Assembly: GCA_033065855.1 (NCBI GenBank)
Contig: JAVXUO010000415.1
Location: 585,501-649,500 of the forward strand
Direction: 5' to 3'
Length of the DNA: 64,000 nt
DNA from: Escallonia rubra
Lineage: Eukaryota; Streptophyta; Magnoliopsida; Escalloniales; Escalloniaceae
This document shows positions 34,391 to 45,479 of this stretch, one piece after another. Within the stretch, counting starts at the first letter, position 1; every line of letters begins with the position of its first letter. Below the pieces are notes generated by a model. That model was not told the DNA's origin. It ran no database searches and was given only the letters and a program-made list of their open reading frames with translations. The translations under genes and the position numbers were made by a program.

Positions 34391-36311
34391 TATGATACCC
34401 GGATTTTTCGGATACTTGTGTAAAGAACAATTAAGAAATATTCTAATTTTGAATTAAGTAATGGACCTTAGAGAATTTTTTTGGAGTCCTTCTAGTGACG
34501 AAATTGATATTTAATAGTCTTAGTGTCCAATGTGATTAGATTAGATATTATTTATAAAAAAAAGGAAGAAGAAGAGATTTCGACTTGGATTAGGATTGTA
34601 AGTCATATTGTGACTAAATTAGTAATGAGGACTTTAAGTTGTGTTATAATTATACTAGCAATAAGGACTTTTAGTTATGTTATAATTACACTAGAAAGAA
34701 GGACTTTTAGTTGTGTTATAATTACACTAGAAATTCGGACTTCAAGTCATATTAGAATTAGATTAGCAAACTATACAATGAGGAAGAAGACATAAGAGTC
34801 ATCAGAGTCTTCATATTTTTTAGAGACAAATGAGAGAAAAGAGCTAGTGCATTATTTTGGGTATCCAAGCAAAAAGGTAGTGATTGATCTAAGATGAAAA
34901 GGATATTTTTAACGCTATATTCGTTACTTTGAGATAAGGGTTTTTATGCACTCCTTTCTTTCGATAATCATTATCATGGTGTGTGTTGTGATGTAAATCA
35001 GCTTTCGATTATTGAACTTTTTCGTTATCCGTTATCGCCGTACCTTTTATTGTGTTGCCATTTCTTTTGTCTTCCAGCGTCGTTGATCTGTCTCAAAGCT
35101 GAAGAAATTACTGGTCTCGTTCTTTTTACTGTTCCTTTTGTGAAAGTAATCATTGCACCTTTGTTTCCGGTTTCAACCATTTAAAATATACTCCCTATAG
35201 TTTTCCTTTGCAAAGGACAACTCTTAGCATTTTAATGGGATTTGCACACCTTTACGGAATAGGAATCTGCCACGTGTCAATTTCTGGGCAGTCCCTTGTC
35301 CTTTTAAAAGTCTTACCGATTTACATGCCTTTTTATTTTTCACCCAAAACTTCCTTTGACCATATCTCATTCATTCGATCTCCAATTGAGCTAATTTTTG
35401 TTTCGTTGAATTTGTACTTTCGTTCTCTTTAGTTTGAGTCTACAATGACTATTTTTGGACTTCGAATGAATATTCGCTATATTTATCAAACTACTTTGTG
35501 AGTGATATTTGTGTTTGAAAGTCATTTTTAATTATCGTGACTTATATGTGACGCGCCGGCTGCAATATTCGACATGGTGTAACCATGATTTGTGATGCTC
35601 AATAATAAGCACTTGTGGATGTGACACCCACAAGATTTGGTAAATATAATTTGATATTCGACTTATTGGTTATGTAACCCCTTTTTGGGTCGATTTGTTA
35701 TTCGTGTGTGAATCGATATTTGACTTATTGGTTATTTAACTCCCTTTTTGGTCGCTTCTGTTATTCGTTTGTGAAATTCGATTAAGTTATCTGAATTCTT
35801 ATTTGTTGTTGGTAACCCTCTTTTGCTCACCTTTGTTATTCGCTTATGAAATTTGACTGAGTTATCTAAATTCCTATTTATTGACTCTACTCAATAACTC
35901 ATGTTTTGTATTCGTTTTGGCTCTATGTGTGTAAAAACTTTTATTGGGCAATTCGTGCTCACCCCTTTGCTTTTTGTTTCTATCCCCGTCAAGGCCAAGA
36001 GTATCATGAAGGGCAAGATGTTAGTACAACGGTGGAATTGCTTTGGTGTTTGGTATTGAGAATCGTAGAGGTTATCAATTCTTTAGAGGAATTATTGGTT
36101 AGTTTGTTTCTTGTACTTTGGATTCAGATGTTTAGTCTGAGAGATTTGCAATAAAGTTTTGAAGTATTTTGGAGTTTAGTTTTTGAGATATAGATAATTA
36201 TGCCTTGCGGTATTTTAGATGCTCTGCTCTACCTTTATAATAGTTACGTTATCGACGTTTTTTATGTTTTGGTTAAGGACATGTTCAGACCCTCGGGTTC
36301 GGGGCGTTACA
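34391..36311 (+). mobile_element. Element B LTR3
   Basis: 1,921 bp, starting TATGATACCCGG and ending GGGGCGTTACA just before the target duplication GATCG. It matches LTR2 up to about 35883 and then diverges (for example GACTCTACTCAATAAC against GGCTCTACTCGATAAC). Confidence 0.88.
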
Positions 36312-36354
36312 GATCGAGTGAGTGGTTAACACTCCTAATTTCTGGTATGTTACA
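36312..36354 (+). mobile_element. Last 43 bases of the element A 3' LTR
   Basis: After the duplicated GATCG the sequence follows the tail of the first element-A LTR (AGTGGTTAACACTCC against ATGGTTAACGCTCC) and ends TTACA at 36354. Confidence 0.8.
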
Positions 36355-36805
36355 AATAGGCTAATTAAAGAAGAAACGGAACAAACAATGTTAAGAAATT
36401 AATAAGACAAATGAAAGGGATTATTTGGCTTAAAGAGATAAACCCACAATATCAACTCAAACAAGGAAAAGAAATTATTAACCTAGATAACGTTAAGAAA
36501 ATATAGAAAAATCATTTAAGTGACAACACACTAAAATTATGGGAAAAGGATAAACTTTGAGCTAAACTAATCATAAAGTTTATGTGGTAAATATAAAACT
36601 AATGCAACATAATCTTGAAATGGCTCAGGAGTTTACAAAACAAATTCCTGAAATACTAGAACATGGTTAATAAGACCAAGCGAAAGTCCTCACTTAAGTT
36701 TAGCCTTCACCGTGAAAAATTGTGCAAAACAGGCCAGAGGAAAAGATAGATTAGTAATAGAATATAGAGATTTATATGAAACCACAGCCAAAGATGCCTA
36801 CAAAA
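36355..36805 (+). pseudogene. Endogenous caulimovirid relic, part 1 (start of reverse transcriptase)
   Basis: Read across shifted frames, the segment shows the conserved run-up and first motif blocks of a caulimovirid (plant pararetrovirus) reverse transcriptase. Recognition is from the family consensus, not a search. Stop codons and frameshifts are frequent. The sequence breaks at 36805 inside the polymerase where a LINE is inserted, and resumes at 42309. Such relics are ordinary chromosomal passengers in many flowering plants; this copy cannot encode a working enzyme. The left border coincides with the end of the element-A LTR, and the rest of the viral region upstream is not in the window. 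Confidence 0.7.
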
Positions 36806-37297
36806 AACTAGTAAAGTTCTAACTCAACACACACCCATACACCCCCCGCACATACATACCCTATTCCAAATTTGGATCAATTAGGGGTTTTTTTAGATGA
36901 GGTGACCATGTAGTAGATCAAAAGGTTTTCTCCATCCATCTTGACTTAGACGACGTTATTTGATGCACTATTTCATTCAGGAGCCGATGAAGTTGAGTAA
37001 TCACTAAATGGTTCAGGCAAGTTTTGGCGAGACAGCTTCACGATGATCAGAGAGTTTACATGGGCCTCCTAAGGATGTCATCTTGCGTGATAGCGGAGGT
37101 AAGAAGGGGCAAATAGGATCAAGCAGCGGTAATGTAAGTTAAAATGTCACTGGGATCTTTAACTGTTGAATTGGGATCGAAAAGATTCGGCGATGTTGAT
37201 GACAAGGCTGGAGAAACTGGAAGAATCCAGCCAGGACTTCGACCAAGAATAGGAGGTGATGGAAGAATTGAAGATCTTGAAGTAGCAACTTCTAGGA

Positions 37298-38258
37298 ATG
37301 AAGCATGAGAATTTGGTGTTACATGAAAAACCAAGGTTTTTTGAAACCCAATTCCAAGAACAAACACAGATGGTTGAAGGCGACTTGAAGAAGAGTGAGA
37401 AGCAAGGAAAATGCATAGAGGTGTTGCCAGGTCAACACCACATGGTTGAGAATGCTGATGTGGGACTCCAGGTTAACTCTGATGTGTTTAAAACGGATTT
37501 GAGAGGGAAATGGATGAATTCCCATCACTGCCCCTCTCCCCTAAAGGAATTATGAGAAATAAGAATGAACCTGAGATGAAAAAAACAGAGAGCCAAGTGA
37601 TCAATCAACAATCTTTTGCTATGGCAGTTAGGCCAAATAGAGAATTCGTCCAGGAAAATTTTCTAGAACTCATCCCTCCACAAGAAATCCATGAAAGAAA
37701 GGTGTGGAATATACTAAGGAGGACATTGCAGAAGAAGGAAGAATGCATGTTATGATGGGTTTTTTGGAGCGAAAATCGAGACAATGTGATAAGTTTTCAC
37801 TAATCTTCCTCAAATCAGGATTTTTCATTGTGAAGCTTGAATCTTAAGTAGTAAAGCAACAGATTCTTAATAAGGGGTCATGGTTCTTTGATAGTAAATT
37901 GGTGGTTATTAATTCATGGACACCTAAGATATCCGTAGAAAAAGAGGGAGTAAATGTCATTCCAGTGTGGATTAAACTCCCATAATTGCCTTTGCAATTC
38001 CGGTCCAACAAGATGTTGAGGAGAATCGTAAGTACTGTTGGGAAACCTCTATTTATGGATTCTATGACAATTTCAAAGCAAAGACTTAGCTTTGCTAAGG
38101 CCTGTGTAGAAATAGATACTCTGTATGGAATGATTCTGCTTAAAGGGCCCTGTGAGCAGTTGATTGAACAAAAAATTGAATATGAATGGATGTCAATTAA
38201 TGTACATATTGTAAAGTGTTTGGGCATAAGGAAAGCACATGTGTTAGGAAACCTGTGA
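37298..38258 (+). pseudogene. LINE ORF1 relic with DUF4283
   Basis: Two hydrophilic frames (37298-37555 and 37510-37755) lead into a DUF4283 domain at about 37870-38215. Recognisable phrases are WFFDSKLVVINSWTP, VNVIPVWIKLP, RIVSTVGKPLFMDSMT and KACVEIDTL, ending with QKIEYEW. The cysteine/histidine knuckle expected next is degraded (near 38215-38250). In plant L1 elements this protein binds the element RNA. There is a stop after WIKLP, and frameshifts join the pieces. Confidence 0.8.
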
Positions 38259-38547
38259 TACACAAGGTGTGGAAAAAGAAGGAGGTCCAACCATAAGAAA
38301 TAGAACATCATGGGGAATCCGAGCAAATAGTTTCTCAAATAAAGGTAACACCTAGTCCTAAGGGACACAGTGTTAGTCAAGTAATGCTACATAACAGGTT
38401 TAGTATCATGGCAGATGAGATGCAACTGAGGCCTAAGGATGCAGGTAGTATAACTAATGGAAATCCTGGGAAAAATTGTGGCTCACAATCAATGAGCAAG
38501 AGTCAGATGGGAAAATTTGTCAGTAAGGGCAGAAGTCCAAAATTGAA

Positions 38548-41500
38548 ATGACCACCATTTTAAGTTGGAACATCAGAGGCTTTAATGACAAAGTGAAGCA
38601 CTCTGATGTAAAGAAGGTACTGAAGCAGCATAAGGTAGACATGGTAGGCTTGATGGAAACTAGAGTAAAGGAGGAAACATTCCTAGAATTACTAGGAAGT
38701 GGAAGAAGGACTGGTGTTCTACATATTGCCTTAATAATAAAAGGGTATCAAGATTGTGTTGTGGTTGGAACAAGAATGTCGTGGAACTAGAGATTAAAAC
38801 CAGATCTTCACAACGTGTTACTGTCAAAGCTAGACATCTGAGAGCCGATGACTCATATTTCATGAGTTTTGTGTATGGGAATAACAAAGGTGAAAAGATA
38901 AGGGCCTTATCGTCTCAACCGGAAGATGATAACAGAACTATAGGGATCAACCCATGGATGGTGGCTTGGGACTTCAATGTTGTCAGGTGTGCAAGGGAAA
39001 ACAAGGTGGCATTATAATCGACCACAGAGATGTTAGAGAATTTAATCAATGCACTGCTAATTCTCAATTAGAAGATATTAGTACCACTGCTATGTTCTAT
39101 ACTTAGTGTAACAAAAGGGATGAGGGCTTGATCTTGAGTAGAATTGACAGGGCAATGCAAAATGTAGGCTGGAAGGAAAAGTATCCAAATACACAGGTGG
39201 TAGCCCATGCCCCTAGATATCATATCACTCATTCCTGATGATTAGCCTGTTGAAGTCTTCTTTTGATGGGAAGAAACCTTTCAAATTTTTCAACTTTTGG
39301 ATGAGGCATCCAAAGTTTTCCTAGATTTTGGAGTTTGTGTGGAAGAAAGAGGTTAATGGAGATGCCAGCCATAAATTGTGTGCTAAACTAAAATTGCTCA
39401 AACTTGAACAAAAGGGCTAAACACAGAAGCTTATAGTGATATTCCAGCTGGAACTGCAGCAAAGTACCAGGAGCTTAAAGCAATCTAAGAAGCTATATTC
39501 ATAAACCAGCATCAGAGCCTAATCCAAAAGGAAGTGAAGGGCCAATATTACACATTGGTGCAAGCTGAGAAAGAGTTTTATTATCAAAAAGCAAGAGTTA
39601 AAGGGATGAAACTGGGGGATAGCAACACTGCCTTTTTTAACAAAAAAAATGCAAGTCCACTGAGCACATAAAAGAGTGCTCTATATAGTAAAAGAAAAAT
39701 GTTGTGCAAATATCTGAACCTAAAGAAGTACACAAGGTGGCTATTCAGCATTTCTCAAAATTTCTTGGGACCCCTATGCCAGATTGCACTTACTCTAAGG
39801 CAAGACTTACTGCAATTCTCAAGAATGCAGTTAGTGTACAGGACCAAAATGATGCCATATTTTCACTCCAATCAAATAAGGCACCAGCCCTGATGGTTGC
39901 ACGTCAGAATTTTTTAAGAAAAATTGGGCTACTATTAAGATGGATGTGGTGGCTGCCATCAAGGAATTCTTCACCAAGAATAAAGAAATCAAGTTATTCA
40001 ACAATAATGTGTTATCCTTGATACCAAAAACAACATGCCGAGAAACAATGAAAGACGTCAAGCCCATAGCCTGTTGCAATGTGCTTTATAAGGCATCTCC
40101 AAAATCCTATGTGAGAAGATTAAGAAGGTACTTCCAAGTCTTATAAGCAAAAGGCAATCAGCTTTTGTGGCAAACAAAAACATAGCAGACAACATCCTCA
40201 TGATGCAGGAATTGGTGAAGAACTACCATAAAATTGGGGGGCCAAAGAAGTGCATAATGAAGGTTGACCTACAGAAGACATATGATTCTGTAAGTTGGAC
40301 CTTCTTACAAGAATTTCTGGAGGTAATGCAATTTCCTACTGCATTTATTCACTGGATTATGTCCTGTGTGAAAATGTTAAATCTTTTATATCCCTTAATG
40401 GTAGTGTGGATGGATATTTTAACAGTGTCAAGGGGCAGAGGCAGGGGGACCCTGTGTCTTCATACTTGTTATTGCTGATTATGGAAGATTTTTCTAGTAT
40501 TCTAGATGACTTCGCAAGCCAACCAAGCTTCCACTATCACCCAAAGTGCAAAGATTTGAAGCTTAACCACCTTTGTTTTGCTGATGACCTTTTTCTCATG
40601 GCCACAGCTGATTCCCAATCCTTATTACTAATAAAAAAAAAGCACTTAATGAGTTTGAGCAAATGGCTGGATTATCCCCAAGTTTGCACAAGAGTGTTAT
40701 ATACATGGCAGGGGTTGAAGAGAGTATAGTAAGGTATTTGGCTGAGATTATTGGTGTACCTATGGAAGACTTTCCTGCCCCTTAGCTGGGAGTTCCCCTT
40801 ATATCAATAAGACTCCAGTATAAGGATTGCAAAGTGCTAGTTGAAAAATTGGAAAAGAAAATATCTAGTTGGACTAAAATATACCTTTCATATGCAGGCA
40901 GAGTGCAACTAGCAACCTCAGTCCTTCGAAGTATGCAGGTATACTGGTGCAGTATTTTCCTCTTGCCTAAAAAGATCATCAGAAAGCTTAAAAGTAAAAT
41001 CAGATCTTTTGTTTGGCATGGAGTGGAAAGGAAATGCACTGGTGCCAAAATTGCTTGGCATGAGGTGTGTCTACCTAAAAAGGTGGAAGGATTGGGAATC
41101 AAGAGGCTAGAAGACTGGAATAAAGCAGTAATGTATAAATATTTATGGGACTTAGCCCATAAGAAGGATACATTGTGGGTGAAATAGTGCCATGTTTATA
41201 TAATAAAAGGCAGACACCTTTGGACTTTCAAGCCACCAGTGACACTTTCTTGGACCTGTAAAATATTGAGGTTAAGAGATCAATTTCAAGCCTTCCTCAA
41301 GTATAAGGTAGGTCATTGACTGGATACCTGGTTGTGGTAGGATAGATGGCTCAATGGGGAATCAATATTGGAGAAGTATAGTCCAAGAATTATCTATGAC
41401 TCTGGTTTGACAGTTAACTCTAAAGTTTATGCTATAATAGCTGGTAATACATGGAGACTACCAACATTGAGGTCAATAGCATTGAGAGACCTAGATGACA

Positions 41501-41879
41501 CAATAAGGCATCTAGCAGCACCAAACACTCAGCAAAAGGATCAAATCATATGCAGTTTCCAGGCTAATGGAGAATTTTCTATTAAGACAGCTTGGGAGGC
41601 TATCAGAACCAAAACAGCAGCAATAGTGTGGTGGAAAATAATGTGGTTTAAAGGTCATATACCAAGATGCTCTGTAATCTCTGGCTATTATGTAAAGGAG
41701 GCATAAGGACTAAGGATAAACTAAAGGCATGGAACATCACTCAGGAGGACCAATGTCAATTGTGTACAGGACATCAAGAGATTGTTGATCACCTGTTTGT
41801 ACAGTGTTCATTTGCTCAGGAAGTGATGCAACTCAATTTTACAAGATTACACTTAGATATTCCACTATTGTCTTGGTGA
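38548..41879 (+). pseudogene. LINE ORF2 relic: endonuclease, reverse transcriptase, zf-RVT
   Basis: The frame opens MTTILSWNIRGFNDKVKHSD, the start of an AP-like endonuclease, and continues with VDMVGLMETRVKEE. The reverse transcriptase occupies about 39880-40730, with VLSLIPKTTCRETMKDVKPI, VDLQKTYDSVSWTFL and the catalytic FADD at 40577-40588. A thumb-like region follows at 40834-41187 (SSWTKIYLSYAGRVQLATSV). The zf-RVT domain at about 41570-41850 has DQCQLCTGHQEIVDHLFVQC. The enzyme would nick target DNA and copy element RNA there. At least six frame breaks or stops separate these pieces. The catalytic aspartates survive, but no continuous protein is possible. Confidence 0.88.
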
Positions 41880-42308
41880 AACTTCCTTCAAACTGCCAGT
41901 CAACAGTTCAGGGGCAAAATTTTTAAAGCTAAGCTATGCAAGTTAGCTTTGGCAACTACTATAAATGGCATATGGATGGAAAGGAATACAAGAGGTTTTT
42001 AGCGTAAGCAAGCAACTGCTAAAGGTTGTTTCAGTGTCATTCAACAATGGATTCAATATAGAGTCAGCAGTTGGCCTAAAGCACCAGCAACATATAAAAA
42101 TTGGAATTTATGTCAAGAGTAGAGTATCAAAACTGCAGTATTGGAATGACAGTGGAATATCTGATGTTGGAATGAAGAGTAAACGGGAAGATCACGAGGG
42201 ATTAGCCATACAAACAAAAAGAGTGAGAGTATATGTACATATATAATGCTATACATTATACGCTTGTGGAATTTTAATGCAATAGAGGACTTTTACCAAC
42301 AAAAAAAA

Positions 42309-42941
42309 ATGTCTACAAAATTCCAAACAAGGATGTGTTGATAAATGAAATTCAGTTAGCGAACTTCTACCCAAAAATTGATCTAAAAAGTGGATATTAT
42401 CAAAACATAAGAATCTTCAATTCCATTAACAGCCTTTAGCGCACCAGAGGAACACTACAAATGAATCATGTTATGGCTTTGATCGTATCAAAGAAGGATG
42501 GATAACATTTTTAGAACAAATGGAGATTATTTTGTTGTATACATAGATGACATATTAGTGCTCCCTAAATAGGTAAGAACATTGCAATCATTTGAAAGAT
42601 AGCACAATAACTCATAGAGTTGTCAAAAAAGGAATGTGAATGGGAACAATCCACCATTAACATTTTTCCAAGTAAGAATAGAAGACAATAGATATTTGCT
42701 CTTCAAGATCAAACAGCAAAAAAAAAGGCTTTTCCTAGAACAAGCAATGACACAAAACAACTTCAAAGATTCATTAGGTTATGAAATAAGAAAACTTATT
42801 CCGCATTTATCAAACCTCATAGAAACTCTAAGCAAAAAACTTAGAAAAAGAAAATGGAGATAGGAAGATGAAGATACTTAACGAATTCTTTAGATAAAAG
42901 GTCAAGTTAAAAATTTACCGACTTAATCTAACTAAACAAGG
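42309..42941 (+). pseudogene. Endogenous caulimovirid relic, part 2 (reverse transcriptase core)
   Basis: The polymerase reading resumes directly after the LINE. It passes through the central motif region, with the catalytic YIDD box at 42540-42551, and continues into the connection toward RNase H near 42740-42900. Frameshifts and stops occur every few dozen codons. The reading is cut at 42941 by a hAT MITE. The retained motif order on both sides of two insertions is the main support for the call. Confidence 0.72.
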
Positions 42942-43946
42942 TAGGGCTGCAACTTGAGTGGGCTAAACGGACCCAAGGGTTAGACCATATGCAATCCACT
43001 CTCAAAAAAGTCATGCACATGCCCAGCCGAGCCTATCTACAGGCCGCATAATATCAGCCCTTGAAACTTTTGATCGGTACTGGCTGGACACGAGCTGCCC
43101 ACGGGTTATGCATGGTGCAAACTATTTGCTAGTTACTTGAATTTTTAAGTGTATCAATAACTATCTAAACTTCTTATTAGTCATTATCATGAAGAAAAAT
43201 GTAAGGAACCCACCACCAAAATGCACCACTGCCACAAACAGAGAACCCACCACCACCACCGTCAATCCACCTATGCACACACATACACACAGACTCTGTG
43301 TGTGTGTGTGTGTGTGTGTTCCTCTCTCTCTTCACATACTCCTCATCTCGCCCATTGACCTCCCAGAAAACCCACCACTAGTATCGATTCACCCGCCCTA
43401 GCACACAAAGAATATAAACCAAATGCCTTAATAATTGATTTCCAACTTTCCTCTTGACTGGGAAAGCTCGATGCGGTGTTTTATGTGCATTTGTTGATAT
43501 GTTTTATGGTGAAAAATAGAAATTGGAGAGAGAGATGCATAGGTATGTGTTAAAGAGAATTGGAGACAAAAAATTCAGAGAACTTACCTTTTAGTCGCAT
43601 AACTATGTAGGTGAGAGGTCAGAATTTAAAAAGAACATAAATAAATAATTCTATTAGGTTTAAGGCTTTGGAGGATGTAGCATACATAAAATGTATATGT
43701 GATGGACGCTGAGATGATTTAAAAGATAAAAGGAAAAAAAACACACACACGTGCCTTATGCATTAAATTTGTGTTTGATTGGCTGGATAGGCCTTAGAAA
43801 CCTCTGCCTATGCCCAGCCCATATTTTTTACGAACTCAAAATTTTGAGCCCACATCCGCTACAATTTGTATAATAGTGAGTCCATGCCCATATTATATAG
43901 GTTGGCACGGCTTTTGCACCGGTTGCCTGCCCAAGTTACAGCCCTA
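42942..43946. mobile_element. hAT-type MITE inserted in the caulimovirid relic
   Basis: Left end TAGGGCTGCAACTTG and right end CAAGTTACAGCCCTA are inverted repeats of about 22 bp with a few changes. The 8-bp flanks AAACAAGG (42934-42941) and AAACAGGG (43947-43954) differ once. Eight-base duplications with TAGGG ends are characteristic of hAT elements. It carries no transposase. The interior includes a GT/CT microsatellite (about 43292-43330); the open frame at 43189-43401 is low-complexity. Confidence 0.85.
43292..43330. repeat. (GT)n(CT)n microsatellite
   Basis: GT run followed by a short CT run inside the MITE. Confidence 0.9.
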
Positions 43947-44560
43947 AAACAGGGAGATAAGCTCATTCTAGAAACAAACACTTCTGGAAATTATTGGGGT
44001 ATTGTATTAAAAGCAATAACCCTTAATTAAACTGAAGAACAATTACGAGGATCTTGGAGCGGAATTTTTAAAGATGTAGAAACACGACGTCATAAAAATG
44101 AAAAAAAAAATTTGGCTATAAAACGTGGCATAAAAAATTAATAATTTTAGTTTCATAACACTTTCTTATTACAACAGATAACATGTGTTTTGTAGCTTTC
44201 CTTAAAAAGAGTTCTAAGGGATCTTAATCAAGCAGAACTCTATATGTGGTAACAAACGTCTCAACTATGCTTTTGATTTTGAATACATCTCCTCAGATAA
44301 AAATGCATTTGTAGATCGGGTAACTTGGAATTAACTTTTATGAAGCAGGAAATAGTAACCCCAAAAAGGACCGCGGCTGGAGACACTGAAGTTGGTCTAC
44401 TTATAGAATCATCAGGAAAATTTGACTACTACATCTTCTACCCTAAAATAAAGGAGGACAAAAACTCTATTTTCATTCACGTAACTCTAATTTGTAAAAC
44501 AGTTTTGTTTTACTATCCTGGGTTTCTGTTATCATGATATTTTCTTTTGGCGACTTTTTA
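43947..44560 (+). pseudogene. Endogenous caulimovirid relic, part 3 (RNase H region and beyond)
   Basis: Right after the MITE the frame resumes with the start of an RNase H domain. An acidic residue expected in its first motif is replaced by asparagine. The likely end of that domain is near 44270-44320. The 70-residue open frame at 44325-44537 lies next and may belong to the same polyprotein, but I recognise no domain in it. The right boundary is uncertain. Confidence 0.6.
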
Positions 44561-44618
44561 TCTTCGATTTGCACATAGGCCGCCAATTTCATTTTCAGAT
44601 CAATCTTGTCATCTGCAG

Positions 44619-45275
44619 CAGGGGCGGATCCAGAAAGTCTAATTGAGGGTGCAAAAAAATCATAAATAAAACTTAATGGCTAACGTAAGAATTCAAAAGG
44701 TTCAAGTTCACATAGAATATGAATAATCAAAGACACATTATAATTAGCGTCACCATTGAATTAGTTAAATACAAAATAGATTGCTCAATTTGACTATTCA
44801 ACAATAAATTTCTAATTTTGCATGAAAAAAGCTTGACTCGTACTATATAAATATATTACTAATGTGATTATTAATTATATGAGTACATTAGTTACGTATA
44901 AGTTAACCAACTATAAGAATTTAAACTAAAAAACAAAAAAAAAAGAACAAACCTTAATCTGTTCTTTATTTTTATTTTTTATTTTTTTATTTTTTATTTT
45001 TTATTTTTTTGGTAATGTGGAGATTTAGAATTTGGGATTTAGAAGAATGAAGATAGAGCAAGAAAATCACAAAGATAAAGACTATGATAGGGCATAAAGA
45101 GTAAAAGACACAACAAAATAAAATCTTAATAAATTAATGATACAATAAAATGGATTTTTGTAAACATTTTAAATATGTTTATTCATTATCTAAGAAACTA
45201 AAATCAAAATCCAAAAATATTGAGGGGTGCCATCCCCCCCCCCCCCCCCCAAGTCATGGGGGTGGTCCGCCCCTG
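44619..45275. mobile_element. hAT-type MITE with perfect 8-bp duplication ATCTGCAG
   Basis: The ends are CAGGGGCGGATCCAG and its mirror GGTCCGCCCCTG. The duplication ATCTGCAG flanks it at 44611-44618 and 45276-45283. At 657 bp and with no coding potential it is a typical MITE; CAGGGGCGGA ends are widespread in plant hAT MITEs. A run of 17 C lies near the right end (45234-45250). Confidence 0.9.
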
Positions 45276-45479
45276 ATCTGCAGTTTAGGGTAGTGATTTC
45301 TTCTTCTCTTGCCATTTTTTTGTTAGAGAACCTTGTTGTCGAGGTTCCAGCTTTAGTCTTCTTTTTCCAAGAATAGCAGGTTGGTCTTGGTTTCTTAAGT
45401 TTGTGTTGCAATGATTTATGGCCTGCTTGTTGGTAGTTTCAACAATTTTCCTCAGTTATTAGCTGAGGAAAATCATATA

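Larger units (their letters stand above)
25424..36311 (+). mobile_element. Element B: Ty3/gypsy retrotransposon array, LTR-internal-LTR-internal-LTR
   Basis: The array lies inside the element-A 3' LTR between 5-bp duplications GATCG (25419-25423 and 36312-36316). It starts TGTAATACCCC and ends GGGGCGTTACA. Components are LTR1 25424-28836 (with a MULE inside), internal 1 28837-30653, LTR2 30654-32573, internal 2 32574-34390 and LTR3 34391-36311. The internal regions are each 1,817 bp and carry only relics of the gypsy polyprotein, so the element is non-autonomous. Preserved terminal duplications around three LTRs show that the array was built, or expanded, at one insertion site. Confidence 0.88.
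36806..42308 (+). mobile_element. Degenerate L1-type LINE with poly(A) tail
   Basis: The element is bounded by an imperfect 12-bp duplication: ATGCCTACAAAA at 36794-36805 and ATGTCTACAAAA at 42309-42320. It ends in an A-run from about 42300. It contains an ORF1-like region with a DUF4283 domain and an ORF2-like region with an AP-type endonuclease, reverse transcriptase and zf-RVT domain, all in order. At about 5.5 kb it is near full length for a plant L1 element. Many frameshifts and stops show that it is inactive. It lies within, and in the same orientation as, the caulimovirid relic. Confidence 0.85.
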
